64,000 nucleotides of DNA from Neobacillus massiliamazoniensis (GCF_001048695.1 NZ_CVRB01000001.1:1240001-1304000); one strand, 5' to 3'; counted from the stretch's first letter, positions 43,151 through 52,892 are shown. Numbers and translations: made by a program. The notes: generated from the letters alone by a model not told the origin.

Positions 43151-43750
43151 AAAGCTAGTTTTCGCAAATGAAGGTCGACTTACCGCAAATGAAAGCTAGT
43201 TTTTCGCAAATGAACGTCGACTTACCGCAAATGAAAGCTAGTATTTCGCAAATGAAGGTCGCCTTTCTGCAAATGGAAACTAGTTTTTCGCAAATGAAGG
43301 TCGACTTTCCGCAAATGGAAACTAGTTTTTCGCAAATGAAGGTCGACTTTCCGCAAATGGAAGCTAGTTTTTCGCAAATGAAGGTCGACTTTCCGCAAAT
43401 GGAAACTAGTTTTTCGCAAATGAAGGTCGACTTTCCGCAAATAGAAGCTAGTTTTTCGCAAATGAAGGTCGCCTTTCCGCAAATGGAAGCTAGTTTTTCG
43501 CAAATGAAGGTCGACTTTCCGCAAATGGAAGCTAGTTTTCGCAAATAAACCTCGACTTTCCGCAAATGAAAGCTAGTTTTTCGCAAATAAACCTCGACTT
43601 ACCGCAAATGAAAGCTAGTTTCGCAAATAAACCTCGACTTACCGCAAATGGAAGCTAGTTTTTCGCAAATAAACCTCGACTTTCCGCAAATGAAAGCTAG
43701 TTTTTCGCAAATGAACCTCAACTTTCCGCAAATGAACTTCAATCTTTCGT
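43151..43750. repeat. Tandem array of about 28 21-bp units (14 42-bp units)
   Basis: The unit is CGCAAATG followed by alternately AAGGTCGACTTTC and GAAGCTAGTTTTT, so two 21-bp half-units form a 42-bp period. I count 28 copies of the core, with the right end degraded into CGTAAA. Because 42 is a multiple of three and stops are absent, frames stay open on both strands; these are unlikely to be proteins. GTCGAC and CTAG palindromes alternate. Sequence drift (AACCTCGACTT) is concentrated in the right half. Confidence 0.9.
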
Positions 43751-43893
43751 AAAAAAGCAACCAAAATCCCCGGAAAATCGACAAAATTCTTAAAAACTAT
43801 GTCGTTCTTTATCGAGATAAATTTGTATCCAAATGAGACTAGTACAAGCTAAAATTAGAAGTGTCAGAAAATTCATTCTAGGGGGTTTATCTA

Positions 43894-45387
43894 GTGAAAA
43901 AGAGAAAAAAGGGGATGGCGGTTGTCGCCAGCAGTGTTTTAGCAATGTCTCTATTATCATTCACCATGGGTACACACACATCAGCAGTCACGCAGTCGGT
44001 AAGCAAGAATTACCTGATAGCTTATAATCAATCGTTACCGAAAGACTACCAAACTGAAATTAAGAACGCCGGTGGAGAAGTAGTAAAAGCCATTCCGGAG
44101 ATTGGCGGATTAGAGGTTCGCTCTAGCAATCCTGATTTTCTAAATCAGTTGAAGTCTAGTGGTAATATTGTTGCAGCAAACAGTGAACGTTTTTACAAAA
44201 TGGACGACGGTGAGCCTGAGGGTGTTACTCCTGATGGTGCAGATGGCAAACCGGTGACACTTCCTGATACAGCTTCCTATTGGGACCTTCAATGGGATAT
44301 GCAGCATTTAACCCATAATGGAGACTCTTACAAGATTGAGTCGGGTGGTACTGAAACAAGCAATGGTACCATTCACAAGGCAGTAGTAGGGGTAATCGAC
44401 TCAGGAATTGATAAAAATCATCCTGATCTTAAAGCGAATTTTGTAGGCGGACAAAATTTTGTTCCTGCCGGCGGTTATAAGGGTAATCTTCCTGTAGAAA
44501 AGGGCGATCCAACTAACGTAACAGATACGAATGGACATGGTACGCATGTGGCCGGTTCTATTGCAGCGAATGGAAAAGTAAAGGGTGTTGGTCCGGATTT
44601 AGGACTTCGCGCTTATCGTATTTTTGATTCCAGCGGAAGTGCACCAACAGCCCCAATCGTAGCGGCTATTATTGCAGCTGCGAACGATAATGTTGATGTC
44701 ATCAACATGTCAATTGGCGGGTTTGATAATTTGAAGTATTTTGTTGATGGCACTCGTTATAATGATATCGCCGATGTGCTTCTTTGGAAGCGGGCTGTTC
44801 AGTACGCCATTAAGAAAAATGTAACAGTCGTAGCGGCTGCTGGTAACGAAGCGCTAAACTACGCTGATAAAAAGTCATTAACAGACTATATGAATGCCAA
44901 CTATGCTGATGCAAATACGGTTTACAAAGGGGTAGCGATTGAAACGCCTGGTGGAACGCCTGGAGTGATCACCGTTTCATCTTCCAATAAGTGGTCAATG
45001 GATAAGCTGGCATTCTATTCAAACTATGGTAATAGTTTTATCGATGTCGCTGCTCCTGGTGGGGACAACGGCCCATTGTATGATGCAACACGTAATTTGA
45101 GCGATCGTGATTTTACGTATCGGACATTGTCAACTTGGCCAACTAATTTACCGCCAAGTAAAGCTACAACCTTAACTCCAAATTATGCCTATTTGCATGG
45201 TACATCGATGGCCTCGCCAAAGGTTGCCGGAATTGCAGGGGTAATCAAAGCGGCTCATCCAGACTTTAATCCGGCCCAAGTGCAGGCATTAATCAAGAAG
45301 ACAGCACTTGATTATGGAAAAAAAGGCCATGATGAACTATTTGGATTCGGCGAAGCTAATGCCTATACTGCAGTAACAAGTAAATAA
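43894..45387 (+). CDS. Secreted S8 family serine peptidase (subtilase)
   Basis: 497-aa secreted protease. It has a signal peptide (about 1-32) and a propeptide resembling inhibitor I9 (YLIAYNQSLPKDYQTEIKNAGG), then a catalytic domain with Asp169 (GVIDSGID), His215 (NGHGTHVAGS) and Ser438 (HGTSMASP), the oxyanion Asn lying in VAAAGNEA. It starts at GTG43894 after GGGGG. The subtilase could expose peptides from the same glycoproteins attacked by GH101, but nothing links them physically. Confidence 0.93.
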   Translation: MKKRKKGMAVVASSVLAMSLLSFTMGTHTSAVTQSVSKNYLIAYNQSLPKDYQTEIKNAGGEVVKAIPEIGGLEVRSSNPDFLNQLKSSGNIVAANSERFYKMDDGEPEGVTPDGADGKPVTLPDTASYWDLQWDMQHLTHNGDSYKIESGGTETSNGTIHKAVVGVIDSGIDKNHPDLKANFVGGQNFVPAGGYKGNLPVEKGDPTNVTDTNGHGTHVAGSIAANGKVKGVGPDLGLRAYRIFDSSGSAPTAPIVAAIIAAANDNVDVINMSIGGFDNLKYFVDGTRYNDIADVLLWKRAVQYAIKKNVTVVAAAGNEALNYADKKSLTDYMNANYADANTVYKGVAIETPGGTPGVITVSSSNKWSMDKLAFYSNYGNSFIDVAAPGGDNGPLYDATRNLSDRDFTYRTLSTWPTNLPPSKATTLTPNYAYLHGTSMASPKVAGIAGVIKAAHPDFNPAQVQALIKKTALDYGKKGHDELFGFGEANAYTAVTSK

Positions 45388-45434
45388 ATAAAAAGACTTG
45401 CCCTGAATATCAATCTTCGGGGCAAGTCTTTTTT
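45388..45434 (+). terminator. Terminator of the subtilase gene
   Basis: AAAAGACTTGCCC / GGGCAAGTCTTTT stem with T-run. Confidence 0.9.
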
Positions 45435-45440
45435 TGGCTA

Positions 45441-45555
45441 ATAGGAAAGTATAAATTTTCACCAATTTATACTTTCCTATGTCGCATAAATTCAACTACG
45501 CCTCTGTCTTCGTCCTAACGGACTCGCCAATCGGCGAGTTTTCATTTATCCCGCT
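45441..45555. repeat. Dispersed repeat beginning with a 17-bp perfect hairpin
   Basis: ATAGGAAAGTATAAATT, six-base loop, exact reverse complement (45441-45480), then AACTACG...GGACTCGCCAATC. Related sequence occurs at 57800-57868 and, weaker, at 52583-52640. A REP variant (GGTGGCTGACACC, 45587-45599) follows. The rest of 45600-45777 shows only the promoter region of the next gene. Confidence 0.6.
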
Positions 45556-45777
45556 TTATGGCGAGCAATTTTCGGTACCTTTTTTCGGTGGCTGACACCC
45601 TTTAAAGGTGGCGCTCATAGGCGGGACCCTTGCACTATTTATGTGGTAAAAATTTCCTTATTATTGTGAGTAATAATTCATTTATATTTCATATTTTTTC
45701 ATCCAATCTAGTTGAAAGAGAAATCATGATGCATCATAATTAGTAGCGAGTTCTTGTTAAAAAAAGAGGTTTTGTTT

Positions 45778-46611
45778 ATGAATAAAACGATGAAAGATAT
45801 TGCATTGATTTTGCTCGGTTCCCTTATTTTTGCTCTTGGTGTAAATTTTTTTACTATTCCCAATCACCTTTCAGAAGGAGGAATTTTAGGGATTACGATT
45901 ATTACCTACTATCTTTTTCATTGGTCGCCAGGTGTCGTGAATTTTGTGTTAAATGTGGCGCTTTTACTAGTAGGGTATAAATTTTTTGCAAAAAGAACAT
46001 TGGTTTACACACTGATCTCGATTGCGGCATGTTCGGGTTTTATGTTTTTTACTGAAGGCTTTGGAAGAAAGTTAACTTCTGATACCTTATTGGCTTCTGT
46101 ATTTGCCGGATTATTAGTTGGTGTGGGGTTAGGGCTGATTTTTCGCGCAGGTGGTACCTCGGGCGGGTCGACCATTTTAGCGAGGATCATTCATCAATTA
46201 GTAGGATGGAGCATTGGCAAAGCGATGCTGTTTATTGATATTGTGGTTATCGCGGGGTCGGTTTTTATTATTGGAATAGAAAAAGCGATGTATACTTTGC
46301 TAATTGTGTATATCGGGGCGAAAGCCATTGATTTTATTGTGGATGGGCTAGATGAGAGGGTCGCTGTTTTAATTATTTCTAATTCACCTGAGTTAATTTT
46401 GGATAGAGTTAAAAGACAGATGCTGCATGGAATCACGGTTTTGGATGGGCGCGGCGGTTATTCTGGAAAAAATAAAGAAGTGCTCTACATTGTGATTAAT
46501 AAACAAGAAATTGTCCAACTCAAAAGCATCCTCCGTGAAATTGACAAGAACGCCTATGTGACTGTCCATAGTGCCCAAGAAATCATGGGAACAGGGTACA
46601 AAGCGGGATGA
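45778..46611 (+). CDS. YitT family membrane protein
   Basis: 277-aa protein with five or six membrane helices (residues 8-165) followed by a cytoplasmic DUF2179 domain (about 215-275: HGITVLDGRGGYSGKNKEVLYIVINKQE). N-terminal features LLGSLIFALGVNFFTIPNHLSEGG are typical of the family. AAGAGG supports ATG45778 rather than TTG45754. Function of the family is poorly known. Confidence 0.9.
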   Translation: MNKTMKDIALILLGSLIFALGVNFFTIPNHLSEGGILGITIITYYLFHWSPGVVNFVLNVALLLVGYKFFAKRTLVYTLISIAACSGFMFFTEGFGRKLTSDTLLASVFAGLLVGVGLGLIFRAGGTSGGSTILARIIHQLVGWSIGKAMLFIDIVVIAGSVFIIGIEKAMYTLLIVYIGAKAIDFIVDGLDERVAVLIISNSPELILDRVKRQMLHGITVLDGRGGYSGKNKEVLYIVINKQEIVQLKSILREIDKNAYVTVHSAQEIMGTGYKAG

Positions 46612-46648
46612 GCAGCAGAGAACCCCAAGTATTGTTCCGCATAACAGA

Positions 46649-46680
46649 AAAGAGAGAAGGGACCCCCTTCTCTCTTTTTT
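46649..46680 (+). terminator. Terminator after the yitT-type gene
   Basis: AAAGAGAGAAGG / CCTTCTCTCTTT stem with T-run. A REP 13-mer (46689-46701) follows. Confidence 0.85.
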
Positions 46681-46688
46681 CTATCATG

Positions 46689-46701
46689 GGTGTCAGGCAC
46701 C
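46689..46701. repeat. REP 13-mer GGTGTCAGGCACC
   Basis: Exact copy between two convergent genes. Confidence 0.85.
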
Positions 46702-46706
46702 GACAT

Positions 46707-48734
46707 TTATTTTTTTTCTACACTGACGCGGCCAGAGAAGAAGGTTGCGCCGCCGCCCATGTCGGAGAGTCGGTCAGGGGTGAGGGAGTTGACGTGATGC
46801 TTTGTGTTTTCCCCGTCCCCCCAAAGTCCTTGAGAAACGACTACTCCTGGAAGAACATGATCACCGACGCTCACTTTTAGCTTACATTCCCCAAGTTGAT
46901 TCCATACCCGAACCATTTCACCATCCTCGATTCCGGCTGCGATTGCGTCCTCGTGACTCATGTATAAGCGAGGCTCTTTTTCTAGCGAAATATGCTTTTG
47001 ATTGTTGGAAAAAGTAGAGTTTAAGAAATTATGATTCGGGCTAGGAATGAATATGAATGGGTGATCGCGATCCTCAACTAATGGTATATAAGTAGGTAAT
47101 GCCGGATACCCATCTGCTTTCATTTTTTCTGAATATAACTCAATTTTTCCACTCGGTGTCGGAAGGATGCCTGGGAACAACGGTTTCACCTTGGCCTTCA
47201 TGTATTGCTTGTCCACTAAATCCTCATAACTTATTCCTTCTAAATAGGGATTGCTTGGATTGTCAAGGGATCGTGCTATCATTTCCGCTTCTGTCTCTTC
47301 AAAGGCAGGGTCATGAAAGTCCATTTCTCTTGCTAGTAGGCGAAAAACATCTACGTTTGATTTTGCCTCTCCATATGGTTCCAAAACAGGCTGCTGGATC
47401 TGCATATAATGATGCCAGTATGATGCGTAAAAATCTGTATTTTCGAATGACGATGTCGCTGGCAAGACAATATCTGCAAATTTTGCTGTATCTGTTAAAA
47501 ACAAATCGTGGACGACGGTAAATAGATCCTCCCGTCCCAGTCCTTGGCGAACTTTATTGCCGGCTGGAGCCACAACTGCGGGGTTGCAGCCGTACACATA
47601 AAGGGACCGAACCGGAGGGTCCAAAGCCAGTAACGCTTCGCCAAGCTGGTTCATGTTAATGACGCGAGTCAGTTTATTTTTAAGCAAATCCGGACGCTGT
47701 AAACTATCTGCATGATGTGCAAGATAGCCTGAATTCCCTTTGATGGCGCCGCCTCCTTTTACTAGCCACTGGCCTGTTAGAGCGGGGAGGCAGGAAACGG
47801 TTCGGACGAACATACCACCATTATCATGATGCTGCGGCCCGTTTCCAATGCGAATAAACGAAGGGGATGTTTTACCGTACATTCGAGCAAGCTTATATAT
47901 ATCCTCTACGGAAACACCTGTGATTTTAGAAATGCTAATAGGGTCATACTGCTTAACATGCTCACGCAGTTCTTCGTGTCCCACTGTGAAATTTTTTAAA
48001 AAAGAAGCATCGACCATTTTTTCGGCAAATAATATATGCATGATTCCTAGGGCAAGAGCGCTATCGGTCCCTGGTAAAATAGGAATAAACCAATCTGCTA
48101 ATCTACCAGTTTGATTTTTGTGGACATCGATGACGATGATTTTTGCTCCGTTTTGCTTGCGAGCCTTAAGTGCAAGTGCCACTTGTTGCTTGTTGGTGCT
48201 AACGGCATTGATCCCCCAGAAGATGATTAGTTTTGAATGAACCGTATCCTCTGGATCCGTTCCAAAGCTGCCACCCATCGTATATTTGTAGCCGACTGAG
48301 CCAGCTACACTGCAGATGGTTCGGTCGAGCTGGGAGGCACCTAGGCGATGAAAGAAACGACGGTCCATTCCTTCCGCGCTGAGATTGCCCATGTTACCAT
48401 AAAAACTATAAGGAAGGATGCTCTCAGGTCTATCCGTTTGAATCAGTTCTTTCCAGCGGGAAGTAATGGTGTGGATGGCTTCGTCCCAGCTTATACGCTC
48501 AAATTTACCTTCACCCTTAGCCCCTATTCGCTTCAATGGGTATTTCAAACGATGTTCATCATGAATTCGTTCAGCCATATTCCGAACTTTATTGCAAATA
48601 TTCCCTTTCGTCACAGGATGGTTCGGGTCTCCCTCAACCTTTACAATCCTTCCGTCTTCTTTATGCAAAAGCAGCCCACACTGATCAGGGCAGTCAAGGG
48701 AGCAAACAGAATGAAAAATACCGCTAGATTCCAT
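46707..48734 (-). CDS. Molybdopterin-dependent oxidoreductase with [4Fe-4S] cluster
   Basis: 675-aa protein of the DMSO-reductase/formate-dehydrogenase superfamily. N-terminal cysteines CSLDCPDQC and GNIC would hold a 4Fe-4S cluster. Mo-bis-MGD domains follow (GNGPQHHDNGG, TALTGQWLVKGGG) and the C-terminal dinucleotide-binding domain contains GLWGDGENTKHHVNSLTPD. There is no twin-arginine signal, so it is cytoplasmic, resembling YoaE-type proteins of Bacillus. Substrate unknown. AAAGGAGAT selects ATG48734 over a longer frame. Confidence 0.9.
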   Translation of the reverse strand: MESSGIFHSVCSLDCPDQCGLLLHKEDGRIVKVEGDPNHPVTKGNICNKVRNMAERIHDEHRLKYPLKRIGAKGEGKFERISWDEAIHTITSRWKELIQTDRPESILPYSFYGNMGNLSAEGMDRRFFHRLGASQLDRTICSVAGSVGYKYTMGGSFGTDPEDTVHSKLIIFWGINAVSTNKQQVALALKARKQNGAKIIVIDVHKNQTGRLADWFIPILPGTDSALALGIMHILFAEKMVDASFLKNFTVGHEELREHVKQYDPISISKITGVSVEDIYKLARMYGKTSPSFIRIGNGPQHHDNGGMFVRTVSCLPALTGQWLVKGGGAIKGNSGYLAHHADSLQRPDLLKNKLTRVINMNQLGEALLALDPPVRSLYVYGCNPAVVAPAGNKVRQGLGREDLFTVVHDLFLTDTAKFADIVLPATSSFENTDFYASYWHHYMQIQQPVLEPYGEAKSNVDVFRLLAREMDFHDPAFEETEAEMIARSLDNPSNPYLEGISYEDLVDKQYMKAKVKPLFPGILPTPSGKIELYSEKMKADGYPALPTYIPLVEDRDHPFIFIPSPNHNFLNSTFSNNQKHISLEKEPRLYMSHEDAIAAGIEDGEMVRVWNQLGECKLKVSVGDHVLPGVVVSQGLWGDGENTKHHVNSLTPDRLSDMGGGATFFSGRVSVEKK

Positions 48735-48765
48735 GGAATATCTCCTTTCAGGTGTCACACTCTCA

Positions 48766-48888
48766 GGTGTCAGGCACCAATCAGAATTAATTTACTAATA
48801 TTTCTATTATCATAAAGTAGATTAAAAAGACAAGCAAGAGGAATAGGTGTCAGGCACCGAGTTTACATAACTACTGGTGTCAAGCACC
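48766..48888. repeat. REP cluster: single copy and a pair
   Basis: GGTGTCAGGCACC at 48766-48778 and 48846-48858, and a variant GGTGTCAAGCACC at 48876-48888. The pair encloses GAGTTTACATAACTACT and is followed by the TCGTGGACATTTGTACG extension. Confidence 0.85.
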
Positions 48889-49025
48889 GATCGTGGACAT
48901 TTGTACGTCTACAGTGGACACTAGCGCCCGCAAGTACTGTTTCACATACTTTTCACACATTTATTCCGATGTTATGCCGCACTCTTTGTCTATACTAGGT
49001 GATGAAATTGAAAGGAGTGAGGTTG

Positions 49026-49547
49026 TTGAAGAAAGTGATTATTGCAGGTGTGGGAGTGGCACTGCTCCTGGGCGGAGGAATTTATGGAATGAAAACTGTT
49101 TCTGCTGCTGGAAATCAATCGAATGTGGCGGCTACCGCTCCGTCAACAACGGCGTCTGAACATGGAAATAAGTCAGTAAATCTAAGTCAGTATAAGGATC
49201 AAATTCACCAGCTCAACAAGTTACGTGAGGACCATTTAGATTTACAAAAACAATTGGTAGAAAAACAGGATCAGCTACTTGATTTAACGCAGGCTGCGAA
49301 AACGAGCGGAAATAAAGACAAAATGAAACAAGCAAAACCAGTTAGACAGCAATTAACAAAGCTTAATCGTGAAATGAAGCCACTCGTAAAAGAAAGTAAT
49401 ACTGAAAGAAAGGCACTTAAGGTGGCACTGAAAAACGGCTCAGCTAGCGATCAATACAATAAACTAATTGCTACCAATCAGCAAATCAATGATAAAATGA
49501 AAATGATTTCTGCTGAATTAGATCAATTGATTAGCATTTTAAAATAA
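49026..49547 (+). CDS. Secreted coiled-coil protein next to a two-component system
   Basis: 173-aa protein. The signal peptide or anchor (MKKVIIAGVGVALLLGGGIYG) ends near SAAG, followed by a Thr/Ser-rich linker and a long Gln/Lys/Leu-rich coiled coil (about 55-173: HQLNKLREDHLDLQKQLVEK). TTG49026 lies 8 nt after AAAGGAG. No family recognised with certainty; some Bacillus DUF2680-like secreted proteins look similar. Located 70 bp before a response regulator/kinase pair, it may be their signal partner (inference). Confidence 0.75.
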   Translation: MKKVIIAGVGVALLLGGGIYGMKTVSAAGNQSNVAATAPSTTASEHGNKSVNLSQYKDQIHQLNKLREDHLDLQKQLVEKQDQLLDLTQAAKTSGNKDKMKQAKPVRQQLTKLNREMKPLVKESNTERKALKVALKNGSASDQYNKLIATNQQINDKMKMISAELDQLISILK

Positions 49548-49617
49548 GTTTTGCTTGAAGAGATAGTGTACGACGCTATCTCTTCTTTATTATATAATTT
49601 GAGGTGAGGTGATGAGG

Positions 49618-50298
49618 ATGAAGCATATTTTTGTCGTAGATGATGAAAAAAATATTCGCGATATCCTGCAAAAATATATTGAAGCTGAAGGTTTTAAAGT
49701 GACGCTTTTTTCAGACGGCACGAACGTCTACCAAGAGATGCAGCGATTGAAGCCAGATTTATTAATTATTGATATCATGATGCCTCACCTCGACGGCCTT
49801 GAGCTTTGCAAACAAATTCGCAAAATAAGTGATATACCGATTATTTTTGTTTCGGCACGAGATGGCGAATTTGACCGGATCTTGGGGCTGGAGCTTGGCG
49901 GTGATGACTACCTAACCAAACCTTTCAGTCCAAGAGAGCTGATCGTGCGAATGAAAATTATTTTTAAACGGATAGAAAAATCAGTGTCGGCCCCTGAGCA
50001 GACAGTCATCAACATTCGTGATGTAGCGATTAACACCGAGAGAAGATATATAGAAAAGGATGGACAGGAGATTAAATTTACGACGAAGGAGTATGATTTG
50101 TTCGTGTTCCTGGCCCGTAACAAAGGGAAGCCATTTACGAGAGAAGAATTGCTGCAATTTATTTGGGGGTATGAATTTGCAGGCGACGGCCGGCTGATCG
50201 ATGACCTGGTCAAACGGGTGCGCAAAAAACTGGAGAATCATGAGTCTACAGTGGAGTTGTCAACGATATGGGGCTATGGGTACCGTGTCGATGATTAA
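49618..50298 (+). CDS. OmpR/PhoB family response regulator
   Basis: 226-aa regulator. Receiver: VVDDEKN, phospho-acceptor Asp52 (LIIDIMMP), FVSARD and DDYLTKPF. C-terminal winged helix: TTKEYDLFVFLARNKG and DGRLIDDLVKRVRKKL. Among GTG49609, ATG49612 and ATG49618 the last best fits the ribosome binding site GAGGTGAGG. It overlaps the kinase gene by 8 nt. Confidence 0.92.
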   Translation: MKHIFVVDDEKNIRDILQKYIEAEGFKVTLFSDGTNVYQEMQRLKPDLLIIDIMMPHLDGLELCKQIRKISDIPIIFVSARDGEFDRILGLELGGDDYLTKPFSPRELIVRMKIIFKRIEKSVSAPEQTVINIRDVAINTERRYIEKDGQEIKFTTKEYDLFVFLARNKGKPFTREELLQFIWGYEFAGDGRLIDDLVKRVRKKLENHESTVELSTIWGYGYRVDD

Positions 50299-51637
50299 AA
50301 TGAAAATCGGTTCAAAGCTGTTATTGACCTATTTTTTACTGATTTTCAGTATTTTTATGATTACAAGCATCTCGTTCCGCTTCATTTCACAGCGCTATTT
50401 GATTCATGAAACCGAACAGCAGCTTCAAAAGGATGCGAAGGTGATGAGTCAATTATTGAGCAAAGTTTCCCTTTCTAATAATCTTGTCCAAAAAAAGCTG
50501 GCAAACGAAAGGGCCTTTACCGTTTCGGAGCGATTACTGTCTTCAAAAATGATTATCTGGAGGGCCGATCAGGAGATTGTTTATACTGACATGGGGAATG
50601 TTTCCCTCGATCACGTCATGGAGAAGAGTAAAGGACCGGATCGAAAGTTTGTGACCAAGACCGAGTCGATCATCGCAAAAAATGGGAAGATAAAGGGGTA
50701 TGTAACCCTGGTCGCCAGTTTACGGGATATTAATAATTTCAACGGGATGATGAGGAAATCTCAACTCGTTAGCTTAGTCATTTCTGCGTTGATTGCTCTA
50801 TTTTTAGGCATATTTTTTAAAAATAGCTTAACGAAGCCGATTCGCTTGCTGATGGAACATATGAGGAATTTTTCCTTAAAAGGGGCGAACAAAGAGATTT
50901 CGATTAAGACAAATGATGAAATCGGCGAATTAGCCGATAGTTTTCAGGCATTGACCAGTAAACTGAAACAGTATGACGAGGATCAGAAGATGTTTTTTCA
51001 TAATGCCTCGCATGAATTGAAAACGCCGTTAATGGCGATTCAAGGAAATGCGGAAGGGATTTTGGATGGTGTTGTGAGAGGGGATGACATTGAAAAAAGC
51101 CTGCAGGTTATCATTGCCGAGAGTCAGCGCCTGAAAAAGATCGTTGAAGGCATCACCTATTTAGCCAAATTGGAGAATGTGGAGGAATCGTTCTTTTTTT
51201 CTTCGGAATCGCTTGACGCGGTGATTCGGGAGGCGGTGCAGAGCGTAAAGTCACTTGCTGAACAAAAGGGGATCGACATCAAGGTGGACATCCGTGTTTT
51301 TGAGGCTGTATTGATGGATAAGGAAAAAATGAAACGGGCCTTCATTAATTTATTGGGGAATGCCATTCGCTATGCCGAATCAATCATTGTCGTGTCGGCG
51401 ATTCAGCGGGAGAGTGAGAGGGAGGTCACGATTGAAATCAGGGACGACGGCAGAGGATTAGCTCCGGAAGAATCGCAAAAAATCTTCCAACGATTCTATA
51501 GCGGTGAGGATGGTGGATCGGGAATCGGCCTCGCCATCACCAAAGCCATCATCGAAGCCCATCACGGAATCATCACCGCCTGCAACTCAGAAGAGGGAGG
51601 TGCGGTCTTCCAAATCAGGTGTCCCCTCAAAAGGTAA
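50291..51637 (+). CDS. Sensor histidine kinase with HAMP domain
   Basis: 448-aa membrane kinase. Helix 1 at about 8-28, extracytoplasmic sensor about 30-160, helix 2 about 162-182, HAMP about 183-235, HisKA with His241 (NASHELKTPLMAIQG), then the ATPase domain with LLGNAIRYAES, DDGRGLAPEES and GSGIGLAITKA. The start is taken at ATG50291, overlapping the regulator stop; upstream frame to 50201 is a shadow of the regulator gene. Confidence 0.9.
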   Translation: MIKMKIGSKLLLTYFLLIFSIFMITSISFRFISQRYLIHETEQQLQKDAKVMSQLLSKVSLSNNLVQKKLANERAFTVSERLLSSKMIIWRADQEIVYTDMGNVSLDHVMEKSKGPDRKFVTKTESIIAKNGKIKGYVTLVASLRDINNFNGMMRKSQLVSLVISALIALFLGIFFKNSLTKPIRLLMEHMRNFSLKGANKEISIKTNDEIGELADSFQALTSKLKQYDEDQKMFFHNASHELKTPLMAIQGNAEGILDGVVRGDDIEKSLQVIIAESQRLKKIVEGITYLAKLENVEESFFFSSESLDAVIREAVQSVKSLAEQKGIDIKVDIRVFEAVLMDKEKMKRAFINLLGNAIRYAESIIVVSAIQRESEREVTIEIRDDGRGLAPEESQKIFQRFYSGEDGGSGIGLAITKAIIEAHHGIITACNSEEGGAVFQIRCPLKR

Positions 51638-51661
51638 CACCTTTGGGTATGCCCCATTTTG

Positions 51662-51674
51662 AGTGTCAGGCACC
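51662..51674. repeat. REP 13-mer variant AGTGTCAGGCACC
   Basis: One-base variant downstream of the second histidine kinase gene. Confidence 0.6.
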
Positions 51675-51707
51675 ATTAAAAAAAGACGCCATCAAAAGTT
51701 GGCGTCC
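51674..51707 (-). terminator. Terminator of the TPR-like lipoprotein gene
   Basis: GACGCCA / TGGCGTC stem, with a run of seven T on the minus strand. Confidence 0.8.
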
Positions 51708-51713
51708 TCTCCT

Positions 51714-52568
51714 CTAATTTGTCATTGCGTCGTAGATGGCTTTGGTATTTTTATTGACTCCGTACCAGCCCCATGTTGAAGTGTGGCCTTCGTTGGTGCT
51801 AGGATTGTCGACGACAAATTCGTAAACGTGGATGACATAATCTCCTTTTTCGTTATCGTGGTCGTATACGACTTTGACATTTGAATTTGATTGGATATTT
51901 AGATGATTTCGGACTAACTCTTCTGCTTCTTGATGGGTAAGCGGTTTGGTTGGCTCTTGCTTAGCCTGATTATCTTGTGTGTTTTTCGCTGTTTGATCCG
52001 TCGAAGCCTGCTGTGTTTTCTCGTACTTCTGCTTCGCCGCAGTCGTCTGAGCAAGCAGGTCAGCTCCATCTTTTTTCAGCCCTTTGATGGCAGCGTTATC
52101 GGTAAACTTGTCCGTCTCGGAAATTCCTTTAAAAACTTCAGTAGCTTGATCAAATTGATGTTGGTCTAGTAATGTTTTTCCCTTAGTGGTCTCATCCTTT
52201 AAGCTATTATACAAAGCAGCCATCTTTTTCACTTCAGCCAATTTTGTTTTGGCTTTTTCTTGAGTTTGCTTCACTAGATCCAAGCTGCTTTTGCTGTTTA
52301 ATACCTTATTTAATTGAAAAATAGAAACATCAAAGTCACCTTTCTCAAGAGCCTTTTCACTATCATTCATATTTTGAGCGATTTGCAAAAGCTCTTCCAC
52401 CTCGTCTGTCTTTTTCGAGTCAGCCGCTTTTTGATAGGAGGTGATGGCAGCACTATAGTTTCCGTTTTTTAAAGCATCATTTCCTGATTGAAGATTTGTC
52501 GTGTACGTTTTCGGAGTGCATCCCGCCAATACTACCATCGCTAATAATACAATCAAAATTCTCTTCAT
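51714..52568 (-). CDS. Lipoprotein with TPR-like repeats
   Basis: 284-aa surface lipoprotein with lipobox LAGC (Cys17). The mature part has helical repeats resembling TPR units (GNDALKNGNYSAAITSYQKAADS, KALEKGDFDVSIFQLNKVLNS, LLDQHQFDQATEVFKGI). It then has a Gln/Thr-rich linker and a C-terminal domain ending in TSTWGWYGVNKNTKAIYDAM. AGGGTGGG selects ATG52568. No function is assigned. Confidence 0.85.
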   Translation of the reverse strand: MKRILIVLLAMVVLAGCTPKTYTTNLQSGNDALKNGNYSAAITSYQKAADSKKTDEVEELLQIAQNMNDSEKALEKGDFDVSIFQLNKVLNSKSSLDLVKQTQEKAKTKLAEVKKMAALYNSLKDETTKGKTLLDQHQFDQATEVFKGISETDKFTDNAAIKGLKKDGADLLAQTTAAKQKYEKTQQASTDQTAKNTQDNQAKQEPTKPLTHQEAEELVRNHLNIQSNSNVKVVYDHDNEKGDYVIHVYEFVVDNPSTNEGHTSTWGWYGVNKNTKAIYDAMTN

Positions 52569-52883
52569 TTGGTCCCACCCTTTCCTATGTTGCAAAAATT
52601 AAACTACGCTCCTGAACCTGCTTATTGGCGAATTTCAATTTATTACTTTAGTAAAATTATACACGATTGCCATTACAGGAAAATATTTTTTTTATATAAA
52701 AAACGTAACAGCGTCTTTTCTAAAAAAGCCAACCCAACTACCATTTAATTGTTGCTTTTAATATAAGAAAGGATTCTCTTTTTTCCACCTGTGGTACAAT
52801 CCCTTGACAAACGGGCGGATTTGTTCATCTCAGACGAACAGTGGAGATACCACCATTAATTTTAGTCTTTTATTCGTGAAGTG

Positions 52884-52892
52884 TGGTATAAT
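52884..52892 (+). promoter_or_regulatory. Extended -10 promoter of galU
   Basis: TGGTATAAT fits an extended -10 box, 96 bp before the galU start; no good -35 box is seen. The rest of 52640-52880 is AT-rich without a gene. Confidence 0.5.

Noticed and set aside
43151..43750. CRISPR array
   Set aside because: The 21-bp units abut with no unique spacers, and no cas gene is present.
43155..43784. Long open frames on both strands across the tandem array
   Set aside because: They exist only because the 42-bp period lacks stops; both strands are open, there are no ribosome binding sites, and the composition is purely repetitive.
46608..47521. Plus-strand frames opposite the molybdopterin oxidoreductase
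   Set aside because: Shadows of a strongly supported minus-strand gene, without ribosome binding sites.
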